Shown here piece after piece: positions 51,697 to 60,331 of a stretch of DNA of 64,000 nucleotides (position 1 is the stretch's first letter; each line of letters begins with the position of its first letter). The notes beneath the pieces were generated by a model. That model was not told the origin of the DNA. It was given only the letters and a program-made list of their open reading frames with translations, and searched no databases. The position numbers and the translations under genes were made by a program. Source of the DNA: Lacrimispora amygdalina (GTDB taxonomy: Bacteria; Bacillota; Clostridia; Lachnospirales; Lachnospiraceae); assembly GCF_900205965.1 (NCBI RefSeq), contig NZ_OAOF01000012.1:62001-126000 (forward strand), written 5' to 3'.

Positions 51697-51771
51697 TTAT
51701 TTTCTGCCTTTGACTTTGATTAAATATTCCACTCACACTAATGCAATATCTAATCAAAATCTCCGGCATAA

Positions 51772-51845
51772 CTGGATGAGCGGGACTTGAACCCACGACC
51801 ATCTGCTTAACAGGCAACCGCTCTAACCAACTGAGCTACCATCCA
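51772..51845 (-). tRNA. tRNA-Asn(GTT)
   Basis: 74 nt, loop CTGTTAA giving GTT, G73. One weak pair at the base of the anticodon stem. Confidence 0.92.
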
Positions 51846-51869
51846 AAAATATGATTTTAAAATATCAAA

Positions 51870-51942
51870 CGACTCTGATGGGACTCGAACCCACAATTTT
51901 CCGATAGACAGTCGGACGGATTAACCTTTCTCCTACAGAGCC
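51870..51942 (-). tRNA. tRNA-Asp(GTC)
   Basis: 73 nt, stem TCCGA/TCGGA, loop CTGTCTA giving GTC, G73. First tRNA of operon II. Confidence 0.93.
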
Positions 51943-51994
51943 ATATACAAAAAATAGAGCCGCCGAAGCGACTCAGATATGTACAGTTCTATAA

Positions 51995-52141
51995 TCATTC
52001 CTGATTATAACATGTTTTTATCTTGCTTCGTTTATCAAAAGGTTTAAAAATACCCATGTCAAAAAATCTATCCATAATATCGTTATGCACAGGAATTGCC
52101 GGTACATTAATATGATTCATAACAGTAATATTCTTTAACAT
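51995..52141 (-). CDS. 48-residue ORF heading tRNA operon II
   Basis: ATG 52141 preceded by GAGAGGG; encodes MLKNITVMNHINVPAIPVHN, then FFDMGIFKPFDKRS to CYNQE, TGA. Placed between the operon leader and the first tRNA, like the 31-residue ORF of operon I, but unrelated in sequence. Function unknown. Confidence 0.55.
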   Translation of the reverse strand: MLKNITVMNHINVPAIPVHNDIMDRFFDMGIFKPFDKRSKIKTCYNQE

Positions 52142-52319
52142 GATTCTTTACCCTCTCTTTAATTTGATATAATTTGCTGTAAGCACATGAGCTAATCACC
52201 TATAGATAATTGTATTTACTTATTAAAATGTATTAGGAAGGAAGCTTTACCCGGCCTTTAATGATTGTAGGCACAATCACGAGTCAAATACATTAGATGA
52301 CATAGCAAGATAATACATG
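52142..52319 (-). promoter_or_regulatory. Leader of tRNA operon II
   Basis: About 180 bp without a gene; shares the TTTGCTGTAAGCA block (52167-52180) with the leader of operon I. Confidence 0.45.
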
Positions 52320-52399
52320 TATGGACAGCTTTGTTTTTATAACTTAATTTATGTTACATATATATTATGATAGAAATTTTAAAAATGTTAACTACTTTT
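52320..52399 (-). promoter_or_regulatory. Promoter region of tRNA operon II
   Basis: Near-identical to 45196-45277 with TTTCTATCATAATATA on the minus strand; conserved to the TATGGACAGCTTTG block. Confidence 0.7.
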
Positions 52400-52421
52400 T
52401 ATAAAATTTTTTTATTATATT

Positions 52422-52450
52422 TAAAAAAGGTAGAAATGCTCTACCTTTTA
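52422..52450 (-). terminator. Rho-independent terminator
   Basis: AAAAGGTAGAGCATTTCTACC hairpin region with T-run on the minus strand; stem GGTAGA/TCTACC. Confidence 0.75.
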
Positions 52451-52458
52451 ATATTATA

Positions 52459-52797
52459 TTACATATTTCTTTCTTTTTCCTTTGCCTTAACATCTACCCA
52501 GTTTAATTGTGCTGTTTTTTTAACTGTGTTATTTTTATCATTTATTAAGACATCTAAGCAATATCCCTTTTTAGCAACCTCATTGCGTACCCTCCAATTA
52601 TCATCATATAATAATTTTTCTAGTTCATAACCCATAAATGCACAATACATACGTGTATATACTTTTTTGCTTTTTGCCATTAGTTGAGGATTTTTTATGA
52701 TTTTATTTCTCAATATTAAATCTCTTATCAATGAAATGACATCAAAAATAACCACTCCTGTCATAAACAAAATTGCTAAAAGTAAAATATCTTTCAT
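52459..52797 (-). CDS. Membrane-anchored protein with HEAT-like repeat
   Basis: 112 residues. N-terminal transmembrane segment (about 3-24), basic linker, then LEKLLYDDNWRVRNEVAKK and CLDVLINDKNNTVKKTA, two HEAT-like helical repeats. Start chosen at ATG 52797 (GAAGGG upstream) rather than GTG 52809, which abuts the Shine-Dalgarno. Unknown function. Confidence 0.6.
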   Translation of the reverse strand: MKDILLLAILFMTGVVIFDVISLIRDLILRNKIIKNPQLMAKSKKVYTRMYCAFMGYELEKLLYDDNWRVRNEVAKKGYCLDVLINDKNNTVKKTAQLNWVDVKAKEKERNM

Positions 52798-52825
52798 TTT
52801 AAATTTCACCCTTCTAAATCTCAGT

Positions 52826-53056
52826 TTAGCTAATTTGATATCTTAACAATTCTTTTCTTTGACGAGTCTCGATAATCACATACAAAGGAGTTTCCACCAT
52901 ATCTAACTCAAGTGCAGTCAAAGCACCGTTCAACCGACCTTTTGTATAAGAATATGATTCTGCATTGTCTCGATTATATACAACATTATTTTGTTTTTCG
53001 ATTACATAATTTTGCACTAATCCATACAAAAAATCGTTTCTTTCATTTGCAGTCAT
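52826..53056 (-). CDS. Small hypothetical protein
   Basis: 76 residues, helical N-terminus (ERNDFLYGLVQNYVIEK), a KGRLNGALTALELD segment, RBS AAAGGAG. Stop is followed by the AAACTGAGATT junction motif. No family recognised. Confidence 0.6.
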   Translation of the reverse strand: MTANERNDFLYGLVQNYVIEKQNNVVYNRDNAESYSYTKGRLNGALTALELDMVETPLYVIIETRQRKELLRYQIS

Positions 53057-53096
53057 ATAAACTCCTTTTAATCAATCAAATTGTGGTTTTAACTAC

Positions 53097-53540
53097 CTAC
53101 TTTAATGGCAATTCATCTGTTTTACCAGTCAGATAATCCAGCAAATCCATTCTTCCACCGTACACACAATGTACTCTATCCATTTTTCCTTTATCATTTA
53201 ACCACATAGCGGCCATAAACCTGTGATTACCATCTTCAATGAAAGGGATTGGACATATTGTCATACCATTACAAATATTGTCAATCTGAATATTATAAAT
53301 CTCATCAGGGTGATTTATAAAATATATCACTCTACCAATATGCCAATCGTCATCTTTCGGAAAAGCCATTCTATCTGCATTATTTCCAAACTCATCTTTT
53401 TGCTCTGGTAAACTTATTAAAATTCCTTCCGCTACATCATCTAATGTTATCCTTGTACCTTCGTTCCAACCTCTATCTGGAATAAATCCAGACAATCGTT
53501 CAATTAATATCATTTCGCCATCTTTAGATTTTTTATACAA
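53097..53540 (-). CDS. ParB/sulfiredoxin-fold-like protein
   Basis: 147 residues. The segment IPFIEDGNHRFMAAMWL matches the DGNHR core of ParB-like/sulfiredoxin-fold domains, which act as nucleases, NTPases or regulators. No HTH follows, so it is not a classical ParB. Start is TTG with AAAGGAGGAG seven bases upstream. Confidence 0.6.
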   Translation of the reverse strand: MYKKSKDGEMILIERLSGFIPDRGWNEGTRITLDDVAEGILISLPEQKDEFGNNADRMAFPKDDDWHIGRVIYFINHPDEIYNIQIDNICNGMTICPIPFIEDGNHRFMAAMWLNDKGKMDRVHCVYGGRMDLLDYLTGKTDELPLK

Positions 53541-53586
53541 ATCTACACTCCTCCTTTTGAATTCTTGTTTTCATCTAGTTATTTAA

Positions 53587-53934
53587 TTATAAAATTATTG
53601 GTGGATAAACACCCACTCCATTATCGTAAACTTGAACAAATTTATACACTGCAACAATTTCATATCCTATTACCAAATCTCCTATTTCATAATCTTCCCA
53701 CGCATCAGGATACTTTTCTTTTGTTTCTTTATCTAAGATAAAACCAACACCAATTTGGTCATCTCCATACTCATAAACATCATCTAATGGCAACATTTCA
53801 AAACGTTGGTCTTCGTCTCTAATGCAATCTGGGTCGTAACAAATATGAATACGGTTTCTATCCAATTCAACAAAACCATAACGGTTATGCGTTGTCTGGA
53901 TTAACATTCCCTGTTCTAAATCTGATTTTTTCAT
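53587..53934 (-). CDS. Small hypothetical acidic protein
   Basis: 115 residues, acidic and beta-rich (GMLIQTTHNRYGFVELDRNRI, EIGDLVIGYEIVAV), no membrane segment. RBS AGGAGG. Family not recognised. Confidence 0.6.
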   Translation of the reverse strand: MKKSDLEQGMLIQTTHNRYGFVELDRNRIHICYDPDCIRDEDQRFEMLPLDDVYEYGDDQIGVGFILDKETKEKYPDAWEDYEIGDLVIGYEIVAVYKFVQVYDNGVGVYPPIIL

Positions 53935-54156
53935 TATTAGATTTTCCTCCTATAAATTATCTCTTTCTTTGGTATTAAAGCCGCTTGTCCCTTAAGTTTA
54001 ACCGCATATCCATATGCCTGACATATAATATTTTCTCCTTAACTATTTGTGATTGGATACAGTTAATAAAAAAATAATCTCTTCATCAACTCCACTTTTG
54101 TCTTTAATGTTACTAATATGTATTAATACCAGGTGAAACAAAAAATATCTTACAAT

Positions 54157-54180
54157 AAAAAAAAGGCTTACGCCCTTTTT
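54157..54180 (-). terminator. Rho-independent terminator
   Basis: AAAAAGGGCGTAAGCCTTTTTTTT on the minus strand near the end of the choline-binding-type protein gene: stem AAGGGC/GCCTTT. Confidence 0.65.
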
Positions 54181-54203
54181 AGAATGCTTAGCCAATCTAA
54201 GTT

Positions 54204-55289
54204 TTATCTCCTCTCTCCGTTAGCGTCTACATAATATCCATCTGGAGTCGATCTTTCTGTATACATTGCTCCTTCTGGAAGTGGACCATCTATACCGGTC
54301 TGTAAATAATACCACGGGCCACTAGGACCAACTGATATCCAGCCAGTTAAAACGGCACCTCTTGTTCCATCAGAAACAGGATTTAAATAATACCAATATC
54401 CATTAACCTGTACCCATCCAGTTTGCATGATCCCATAATCATTAAAATAAAACCAATGATTATCCGACTGCATCCATTTGGTTATAGCCGCTTTATTGCT
54501 ATTATTAGGGTCAAAGTAGTACCAATTACCATTAATCTGCTGCCAGCCTGATACTTTTCCTTCTGAATCCTTAAACGTTAAGTTTTCTCCACTTCCCGAA
54601 AAATTGCCATAGGAAGTGTTCTCCTCAGAAGACACAGAATTGTTTGCATTCACCCAATTAGAGGATTTTAAATAATTCGATTGATCTGAATCTTTAGCAA
54701 TTGCTCTAACCTTAAAACTAACATTGTTTCCATCTGTAGCATATGAAGATAAATCAATTTCAGGCTTTGTGACTTTGACTGTTTTATAATTCTTATAATC
54801 ACCATTGTCATCTTCTTTTAGAATTTGAATCTCATACATTTTACAGTAGTCCACTTTATCCCAAACGCCTAAATATTCTTCTTTAAAATAAATGTTTGTG
54901 GGATCTTCAAGTGTTACTTTGGGAATATAATTAACCTTAACTGTAATTTTGCTGCTTTTAATTGTTTTATCTGCGACTTCTCCATTTGATATACTAATAT
55001 TCTTTATTTTTGATGTATCAAATTTATATCCATCTTTTGGCTCAATAGTTAAATCGTATGTCATTTTAGTTCCAGGTTTCCAATCACCATAGTCTTTTGA
55101 TAATGTCGAATCTGTTATTTCATAAGAACTAGAATTAGTTTTTGGCTCCACTTCATAAATCGTTCCCGCTTCTGTTTTTGTTTCATACATCGATACCGAA
55201 ACAGAGGTGATTTTACTTTCTGCAAATGATGTAATGCAAAACATCATAGCAACTAACATTGTTATTATAAATACCTTAATATTTTTCAT
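54204..55289 (-). CDS. Secreted protein with choline-binding-type repeats
   Basis: 361 residues. Signal peptide (hydrophobic about 5-20, cleavage near SFAES), a beta-rich middle (about 25-215) and a C-terminal series of cell-wall-binding repeats (GWQQINGNWYYFDP, HWFYFNDYGIMQTGWVQ, GYWYYLNP, PWYYLQTG). The end (TPDGYYVDANGERR) parallels the surface protein at 11.9 kb, so the two share an anchoring mode. RBS AAAGGAG. Confidence 0.85.
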   Translation of the reverse strand: MKNIKVFIITMLVAMMFCITSFAESKITSVSVSMYETKTEAGTIYEVEPKTNSSSYEITDSTLSKDYGDWKPGTKMTYDLTIEPKDGYKFDTSKIKNISISNGEVADKTIKSSKITVKVNYIPKVTLEDPTNIYFKEEYLGVWDKVDYCKMYEIQILKEDDNGDYKNYKTVKVTKPEIDLSSYATDGNNVSFKVRAIAKDSDQSNYLKSSNWVNANNSVSSEENTSYGNFSGSGENLTFKDSEGKVSGWQQINGNWYYFDPNNSNKAAITKWMQSDNHWFYFNDYGIMQTGWVQVNGYWYYLNPVSDGTRGAVLTGWISVGPSGPWYYLQTGIDGPLPEGAMYTERSTPDGYYVDANGERR

Positions 55290-55436
55290 TTTTTTCTCTC
55301 CTTTTGAAGTATTTATATTAATATGTATTTATTAGCTATCATTTAATATAGCTAAACACGTATACCTACCCTTGTTAATTTATCAATGCAATAAATTTAT
55401 GAATTACTACAATAACCAATATCGAATCTCATCTAT

Positions 55437-55463
55437 AAAAAAGACTGCATCAAGCAGTCTTAT
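55437..55463 (-). terminator. Rho-independent terminator
   Basis: AAGACTGC/GCAGTCTT hairpin with T-run on the minus strand, after nadE. Confidence 0.8.
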
Positions 55464-57421
55464 AATAAATTATCTATTTCCTTTTTCCATAGATGCACAG
55501 ACGCATCAGAGGGCATACGTAAATCTCCTCTTGGTGATACCGAAACAGAACCAATCTTAGGACCATCCGGCAAACAACTTCTCTTAAATTGCTGTGAAAA
55601 GAATCTTCTAAAGAAAACGTCCAACCATTTTAATATTTCATCTCTCGAATACTTTTCTTCAAACGCTTTTTCAGCTAAGCAAAGTATCTTCTTTGGCCCA
55701 TATCCAAACCGTAAAGTATAGTATAGATAGAAATCATGTAACTCATATGGACCGACTTTCTCTTCAGTCTTTTGAATTATTTTTCCGTTTTCATCAGGCG
55801 GAAGCAATTCTGGAGAGACAGGTGTATCCAAGATATCGCATAGTACATTCATTAATTCGTTATGGCTTTCATAATGAGCGTAATAATCTACTAAATACCT
55901 GACCAGAGTTTTGGGAATATCTACATTTACTGCATACATTGACATATGATCACCATTGTATGTACACCACCCTAATGCCAATTCTGATAGGTCTCCAGTT
56001 CCAATTACAATCGCATTTTCCTTATTCGCCAGATCCATAAGTACCTGGGTACGCTCTCTCGCTTGCGCATTCTCATAAGTTATGTCATGAACATCACTAT
56101 CATGCATAATGTCTTTTAAATGCTGTGATACAGAATCTTTGATTGGTATTTCCATCAAAGTACACTCTATTTCTTTTGCTAACTTACAAGCGTTTAAATA
56201 AGTTCTGTCCGTTGTACCAAAACACGGCATTGTGACCGCTAAGATTCCTTTCTTATCAAGTTTTAACATTTCAAAAGTTTTATTGATCACAAGCAGAGCC
56301 AGAGTTGAATCTAGGCCTCCGGAAACACCAATGACTACTTTCTTACACTGGATATGCTCCATTCGCTTCTTCAATCCAATTGCCTGAAGAACTAATATTT
56401 CTTGACAACGATCTTTTCTCTCCGAATTCTCCGATGGAACAAATGGACTTTTATTTACATGTCTTATTAAATCAGTTGAATTTTCCTGATTATAGCTATA
56501 ATCAATAATATAATAACCGCCATCATTGACTTCATAAGTGTTCATTTTTCTCCTCTCAGAGTTTAGTCTTTCTAAATCAATGTCAGTAATTAATAATTTT
56601 CCAGTCTCATATTTTTGCTCTGCAAGAATATTTCCATTTTCAGCAATTAAGTTATGCCCGCTAAAAACCAAATCTTGTGTTGACTCACCCTCTCCGGCAC
56701 TGGCATATAAATAAGCTGCAATTAATCTGGCTGATTGTCCAGAGACTAGATGTTTTCTATATTCACCTTTTCCAATAATTTCATTAGAAGCAGAACTGTT
56801 TAATATAATATTAGCTCCAGCCATTGCGTGTTTTGAACTTTCCGGAATAGGTACCCATAAATCTTCACATATTTCTGCAGCAATAACGGCCTTTGTTTCC
56901 TTATTTCTCAATAGGACTTTTGTTCCAAATGGAATTTTGTAAGAAACAGAAATATCTTCTGAATTTTTCCATTCAATCATTTCTACAGCCTCTTTGCCTT
57001 TGGTAAAATGTCTTGCCTCATAAAATTCCTGGTAGTTTGGTAAATGAATCTTGGGAATAATAGCTTTCATATAACCACTTTGGATAAGGCCAACAACATT
57101 ATATAATTTTCCATTATGCTCAAATGGAAAACCAATTGCTATCAAGCAATCTGTTTCAACTGATTCTTTTATTACTCGATTTACCGCAATGTATGCTTGT
57201 TCAATTAACACACTATGTAAAAATAAGTCCTGACAGGTATAACCAGTAATGCATAATTCAGGTAAAACTAAAATTTTTACCTGTTTTTCTTTTGCTACCT
57301 TTATAAGACGAATTACTTCCTCCGTATTTATATCTGTATTTGCCACTTCAATTTTAGGAGTAGCCACAGCAACTCTTAAGTATTCCATTTCTTGTTTTGT
57401 TTTTTTGTAAGTGTTCTCCAT
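55460..57421 (-). CDS. nadE: Glutamine-dependent NAD+ synthetase
   Basis: 653 residues, two domains. The N-terminal nitrilase-type glutaminase (about 1-300) has Glu in LPELCITGY, Lys in IPKIHLPNYQEF and Cys in EICEDLWVP. The C-terminal NAD synthase (about 330-653) has the P-loop GVSGGLDSTLAL. It converts nicotinic acid adenine dinucleotide to NAD+. It is the last step of the pathway to which pncB (58.8 kb) and pncA (60.3 kb) belong. The intervening NadD is not in the window. RBS AGGAG. Confidence 0.96.
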   Translation of the reverse strand: MENTYKKTKQEMEYLRVAVATPKIEVANTDINTEEVIRLIKVAKEKQVKILVLPELCITGYTCQDLFLHSVLIEQAYIAVNRVIKESVETDCLIAIGFPFEHNGKLYNVVGLIQSGYMKAIIPKIHLPNYQEFYEARHFTKGKEAVEMIEWKNSEDISVSYKIPFGTKVLLRNKETKAVIAAEICEDLWVPIPESSKHAMAGANIILNSSASNEIIGKGEYRKHLVSGQSARLIAAYLYASAGEGESTQDLVFSGHNLIAENGNILAEQKYETGKLLITDIDLERLNSERRKMNTYEVNDGGYYIIDYSYNQENSTDLIRHVNKSPFVPSENSERKDRCQEILVLQAIGLKKRMEHIQCKKVVIGVSGGLDSTLALLVINKTFEMLKLDKKGILAVTMPCFGTTDRTYLNACKLAKEIECTLMEIPIKDSVSQHLKDIMHDSDVHDITYENAQARERTQVLMDLANKENAIVIGTGDLSELALGWCTYNGDHMSMYAVNVDIPKTLVRYLVDYYAHYESHNELMNVLCDILDTPVSPELLPPDENGKIIQKTEEKVGPYELHDFYLYYTLRFGYGPKKILCLAEKAFEEKYSRDEILKWLDVFFRRFFSQQFKRSCLPDGPKIGSVSVSPRGDLRMPSDASVHLWKKEIDNLL

Positions 57422-57493
57422 CTTTTCTCCTATCTACTATACTAAATGATGATATATATAAATGCACGTCTCATATATCTCTGCAAATATCCT

Positions 57494-57694
57494 TTATTCC
57501 ATGCCAAAACTATTTCCTACACCTATTCCGTATTTTCCAAATATAATCGCTTTCGCCCTACCGTTCCATAGTTCAAAAAACTTATCTGGATTCGTGTGTT
57601 CAGCATTTGTAATCCAAACAAAACAAATTTTCCATATCCATATAAAATAATAATCCTTTATCTTTCTCAAATATATTAATGGTCTTTTATTCAT
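57494..57694 (-). CDS. Small hypothetical protein coupled to DUF551-like gene
   Basis: 66 residues, basic and aromatic (YLRKIKDYYFIWIWKI). Its ATG overlaps the stop of the upstream DUF551-like gene (ATGA). The later part (TNAEHTNPDKFFELWNG) looks like a fragment of a larger domain I cannot name. Possibly truncated. Confidence 0.45.
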   Translation of the reverse strand: MNKRPLIYLRKIKDYYFIWIWKICFVWITNAEHTNPDKFFELWNGRAKAIIFGKYGIGVGNSFGME

Positions 57695-57942
57695 TGATTC
57701 TCCTTTAAGTCAAGGTTAGGCATTGGTTGCCACATGACAACTCTTTTATCTATTGTAGCTTCCATATGATGCATATTTCTATCATGATAGAATTCACAAA
57801 AATTCATAAATTCATAAATATCGTATAAAGATTGATACACTCTCTGCCCATCACTAACAATAAATCTCCCGTCATCTTTTAAATATTCTTCTTTAGTTGG
57901 CATTCTATCGCTACATAAAATCCAATTATTCTGGCTACTCAT
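57691..57942 (-). CDS. DUF551-like small protein
   Basis: 83 residues with WILCSDRMPTKEEYL at the start and VVMWQPMPNLD at the end, the pattern of DUF551 proteins common in phages. RBS AGGAGG. Function unknown. Overlaps a short ORF upstream and a small gene downstream. Confidence 0.65.
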   Translation of the reverse strand: MSSQNNWILCSDRMPTKEEYLKDDGRFIVSDGQRVYQSLYDIYEFMNFCEFYHDRNMHHMEATIDKRVVMWQPMPNLDLKENQ

Positions 57943-58045
57943 CTAAACTTAACCTCCTAACTCCTGCATGCTCGTTATATGCAGTTGAAGTGAAGTTGTG
58001 TGTGATTACTACACCTTTACTTTTCAAATATTCTTTTAAATTCAT
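57935..58045 (-). CDS. 36-residue ORF
   Basis: From ATG 58045: MNLKEYLKSKGVVITHNF, then STAYNEHAGVRRLSLDE and TAG. GGAGG lies 15 bases before the ATG, and the ORF overlaps the start of the DUF551-like gene, containing its Shine-Dalgarno. Real peptide or coupling leader; uncertain. Confidence 0.45.
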   Translation of the reverse strand: MNLKEYLKSKGVVITHNFTSTAYNEHAGVRRLSLDE

Positions 58046-58100
58046 ATAATTTTCTCTATTCCTCCTTCTTATTATTCTTATGTTTCCAACCCTCAACAAC

Positions 58101-58451
58101 TCATCCTAACTTCTGTCCACAATATCTACAGAATTTATCAGATTTATTAATCTTACCATCGCATCTAGGGCATACGTATACTCTTGATTTTCCATCAAAT
58201 GTATCTCTGTGTATGATATTCATAATATCTATGTAATTTTTCTTCTGGCTTACAATTAACGTTTCAGGCTCAATCCTTATCTGACCGGCTTCCCAATCAA
58301 ACCCAGGATAAATGAGCTTTACACTTGTACAAGCCCTAGCACCTATCGAAGATTCATTCAAAGTAATAACTACCTCTTTTCCTTTTCTTGAATAGTCTGG
58401 CGTATTTTCATATATAAAATCAATTTGCTTTTTAATTTCCTCTAAATTCAT
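58101..58451 (-). CDS. Protein with C-terminal zinc ribbon
   Basis: 116 residues. N-terminal alpha/beta part (YENTPDYSRKGKEVVITLNES), C-terminal four-cysteine ribbon VCPRCDGKINKSDKFCRYCG. Unknown function. Confidence 0.65.
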   Translation of the reverse strand: MNLEEIKKQIDFIYENTPDYSRKGKEVVITLNESSIGARACTSVKLIYPGFDWEAGQIRIEPETLIVSQKKNYIDIMNIIHRDTFDGKSRVYVCPRCDGKINKSDKFCRYCGQKLG

Positions 58452-58515
58452 AAATCACCTTTCTTAATTCATCTGACCGAAACACCAGGCTCCGGCCAAA
58501 TGTTTTTATACAATA

Positions 58516-58776
58516 TTAAACTCCAGTGAAACTGGATTTACAATCATCGAATGTTTTACCTTTTGATTGGCATTTTTCACATAGCATTTGTTTGTTATCA
58601 CTTACCTTCCAACCATACGTTAATGCTGTTTTTTTTACACTCTCAAAAGAATCTTCTGCTATTGCAGATCTGACTTTGCCAGAATTCGAACCTCACTAAA
58701 GTGAGTTTGCATTTACCATTTTTCCACCAATGCCACACACGTCGCACCAGAAATTTACAACTCTTCTATATCCCAT
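58516..58776 (-). pseudogene. Zinc-ribbon gene interrupted by a single-hairpin element
   Basis: From ATG 58776 (GGAG 6 bases upstream) the frame reads MGYRRVVNFWCDVCGIGGKMVN. It then enters a hairpin (58690-58712) that puts TAG TGA in frame, and continues in the same frame GSNSGKVRSAIAED, ALTYGWKVSDNKQMLCEKCQSKG to TAA at 58516. CDVCG and CEKC would form one zinc ribbon. The insertion keeps frame but adds stops. Dead gene, or element bypassed. Confidence 0.7.
58690..58712 (+). repeat. Single-hairpin element, short copy (inside zinc-ribbon gene)
   Basis: Plus strand AACCTCACTAAAGTGAG then TTTGC: stem CTCACT/AGTGAG and the same TTTGC end as the paired-hairpin elements, in the opposite orientation relative to its host gene. 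Flanked by ATT on the plus strand (AAT on the minus strand) on both sides. Confidence 0.55.
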
Positions 58777-58824
58777 GAGCAGCTCCGCTACTTAAATCCA
58801 TCAGCCGATTCAATCATTCATGTC

Positions 58825-60288
58825 TTATAAACTATGAGTGTTCAATAAATCTTCTTTCAGTTTATAAAGGGCCGGAGACATATCAAGGTAATGTAAATGA
58901 GGATTTTCAAATCGTTTTTCTTCTTCCCAAACTTCATTCTTCAAACGATAGTCAACCATATTTCTCAAATGATGAACATCTTGTATTTGATCACATAATT
59001 CAGTCTTCTTTCCATTATTTATAAACAAATGTTGCATTGGAGTAAAAGTACAGTGATCCAAAGATACTTTTTTCCATGGTGTCCTCGTGTCGATCACTTC
59101 ATATGAACCACTTATCTTATTCGGATCTTCATCCCATAAGGTAAGCAATTCGCCTACACCAATTCCGTCTTTATTGATAATTCGCCATACTTTCTTGAGT
59201 CCGGGATTTGTTACCTTTTCAATATTTTCAGAAATTTTGATTCTTGGTTCAAATACTCCATCTTTTTCTACAGCACAGAGTTTATAGACTCCACCAAAGA
59301 CCGGATCTGATTTTGCTGTGATTAAACGTTCTCCTACACCAAATAAGTCAATGCAGGCTCCCTGGCTAAGAAGAGAACGGATGGTATATTCATCAAGACT
59401 ATTAGAAACAACAATCTTACAATCTGCTAAGCCGGCTGCGTCTAACATTTTTCTAGCCTCTTTTGATAAGTATGCTAAGTCTCCACTGTCCAATCGAATG
59501 CCTTTTAATCGTTGTCCCATTGGCTCCAGAACCTCGTTGGCCACTCGAATTGCATTTGGTATTCCACTCTTTAAAACGTCATAAGTGTCAACTAATAATG
59601 TCGTTGCATTAGGATATGTTAAAGCATATTCTTTAAATGCGGTATATTCATCCGGATAAAACATTACCCAGCTATGAGCCATAGTCCCGCTTATTGGAAT
59701 ATTAAACATTTGACCTGCTAAAACAGTTGCCGTACTGGCAGCTCCTCCAATATAAGCCGCTCTAGCTCCATACACAGCCGCGTCTATATTATGTGCACGG
59801 CGAGCTCCAAAGTCAGAAACTGCTCGGCCATCAGCGGCTCTTACTATCCTATTTGTTTTCGTAGCAATTAAAGATTGATGATTAAATTCCAAAAGGATGG
59901 CTGTTTCTACCAACTGTGCTTCAATCAAAGGTGCAATCACTGTAATTACCGGCTCATTCGGATACATAATATCTCCCTCATAAAAAGAGTAAACATCACC
60001 GGTGAATTTAAAAAAACTGAGATATTCTAAAAACTCTTCATCGAATAAGTTCTGCTTACGTAAATACGATATATCTTCTTTACTAAAACGAAGATTTATA
60101 ATGTAATCTACAATTTGCTGCAGTCCTGAGAAAATAGCAAAGCCGGCTCCATCTGGATTCTTTCTGTAAAACACATCAAATGCTACCTTTACATTTTTAT
60201 CCTGATGTTTAAAATACCCATTCGACATTGTCATTTCATAAAAATCCATTACCATACTTAAATTTCTTTCTTCACTCTGCAATTTCAT
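58825..60288 (-). CDS. pncB: Nicotinate phosphoribosyltransferase
   Basis: 487 residues. Conserved MTMSNGYF, the active region DFGARRAHNIDAAVYGARAA, GTMAHSWVM and the phosphate-binding RLDSGDLAYLSKEAR are present. It makes nicotinic acid mononucleotide from nicotinic acid and PRPP with ATP. It is followed downstream by nadE and preceded by pncA, so the three salvage steps lie within 6 kb on one strand. RBS AAAGGAG. Confidence 0.95.
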   Translation of the reverse strand: MKLQSEERNLSMVMDFYEMTMSNGYFKHQDKNVKVAFDVFYRKNPDGAGFAIFSGLQQIVDYIINLRFSKEDISYLRKQNLFDEEFLEYLSFFKFTGDVYSFYEGDIMYPNEPVITVIAPLIEAQLVETAILLEFNHQSLIATKTNRIVRAADGRAVSDFGARRAHNIDAAVYGARAAYIGGAASTATVLAGQMFNIPISGTMAHSWVMFYPDEYTAFKEYALTYPNATTLLVDTYDVLKSGIPNAIRVANEVLEPMGQRLKGIRLDSGDLAYLSKEARKMLDAAGLADCKIVVSNSLDEYTIRSLLSQGACIDLFGVGERLITAKSDPVFGGVYKLCAVEKDGVFEPRIKISENIEKVTNPGLKKVWRIINKDGIGVGELLTLWDEDPNKISGSYEVIDTRTPWKKVSLDHCTFTPMQHLFINNGKKTELCDQIQDVHHLRNMVDYRLKNEVWEEEKRFENPHLHYLDMSPALYKLKEDLLNTHSL

Positions 60289-60331
60289 TATTTTTTCTCC
60301 TTTTTACTCATCTTATTTTTGCTTATATACT

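Noticed and set aside
51608..51817. Minus-strand open frame through tRNA-Phe and tRNA-Asn
   Set aside because: Shadow of tRNA genes.
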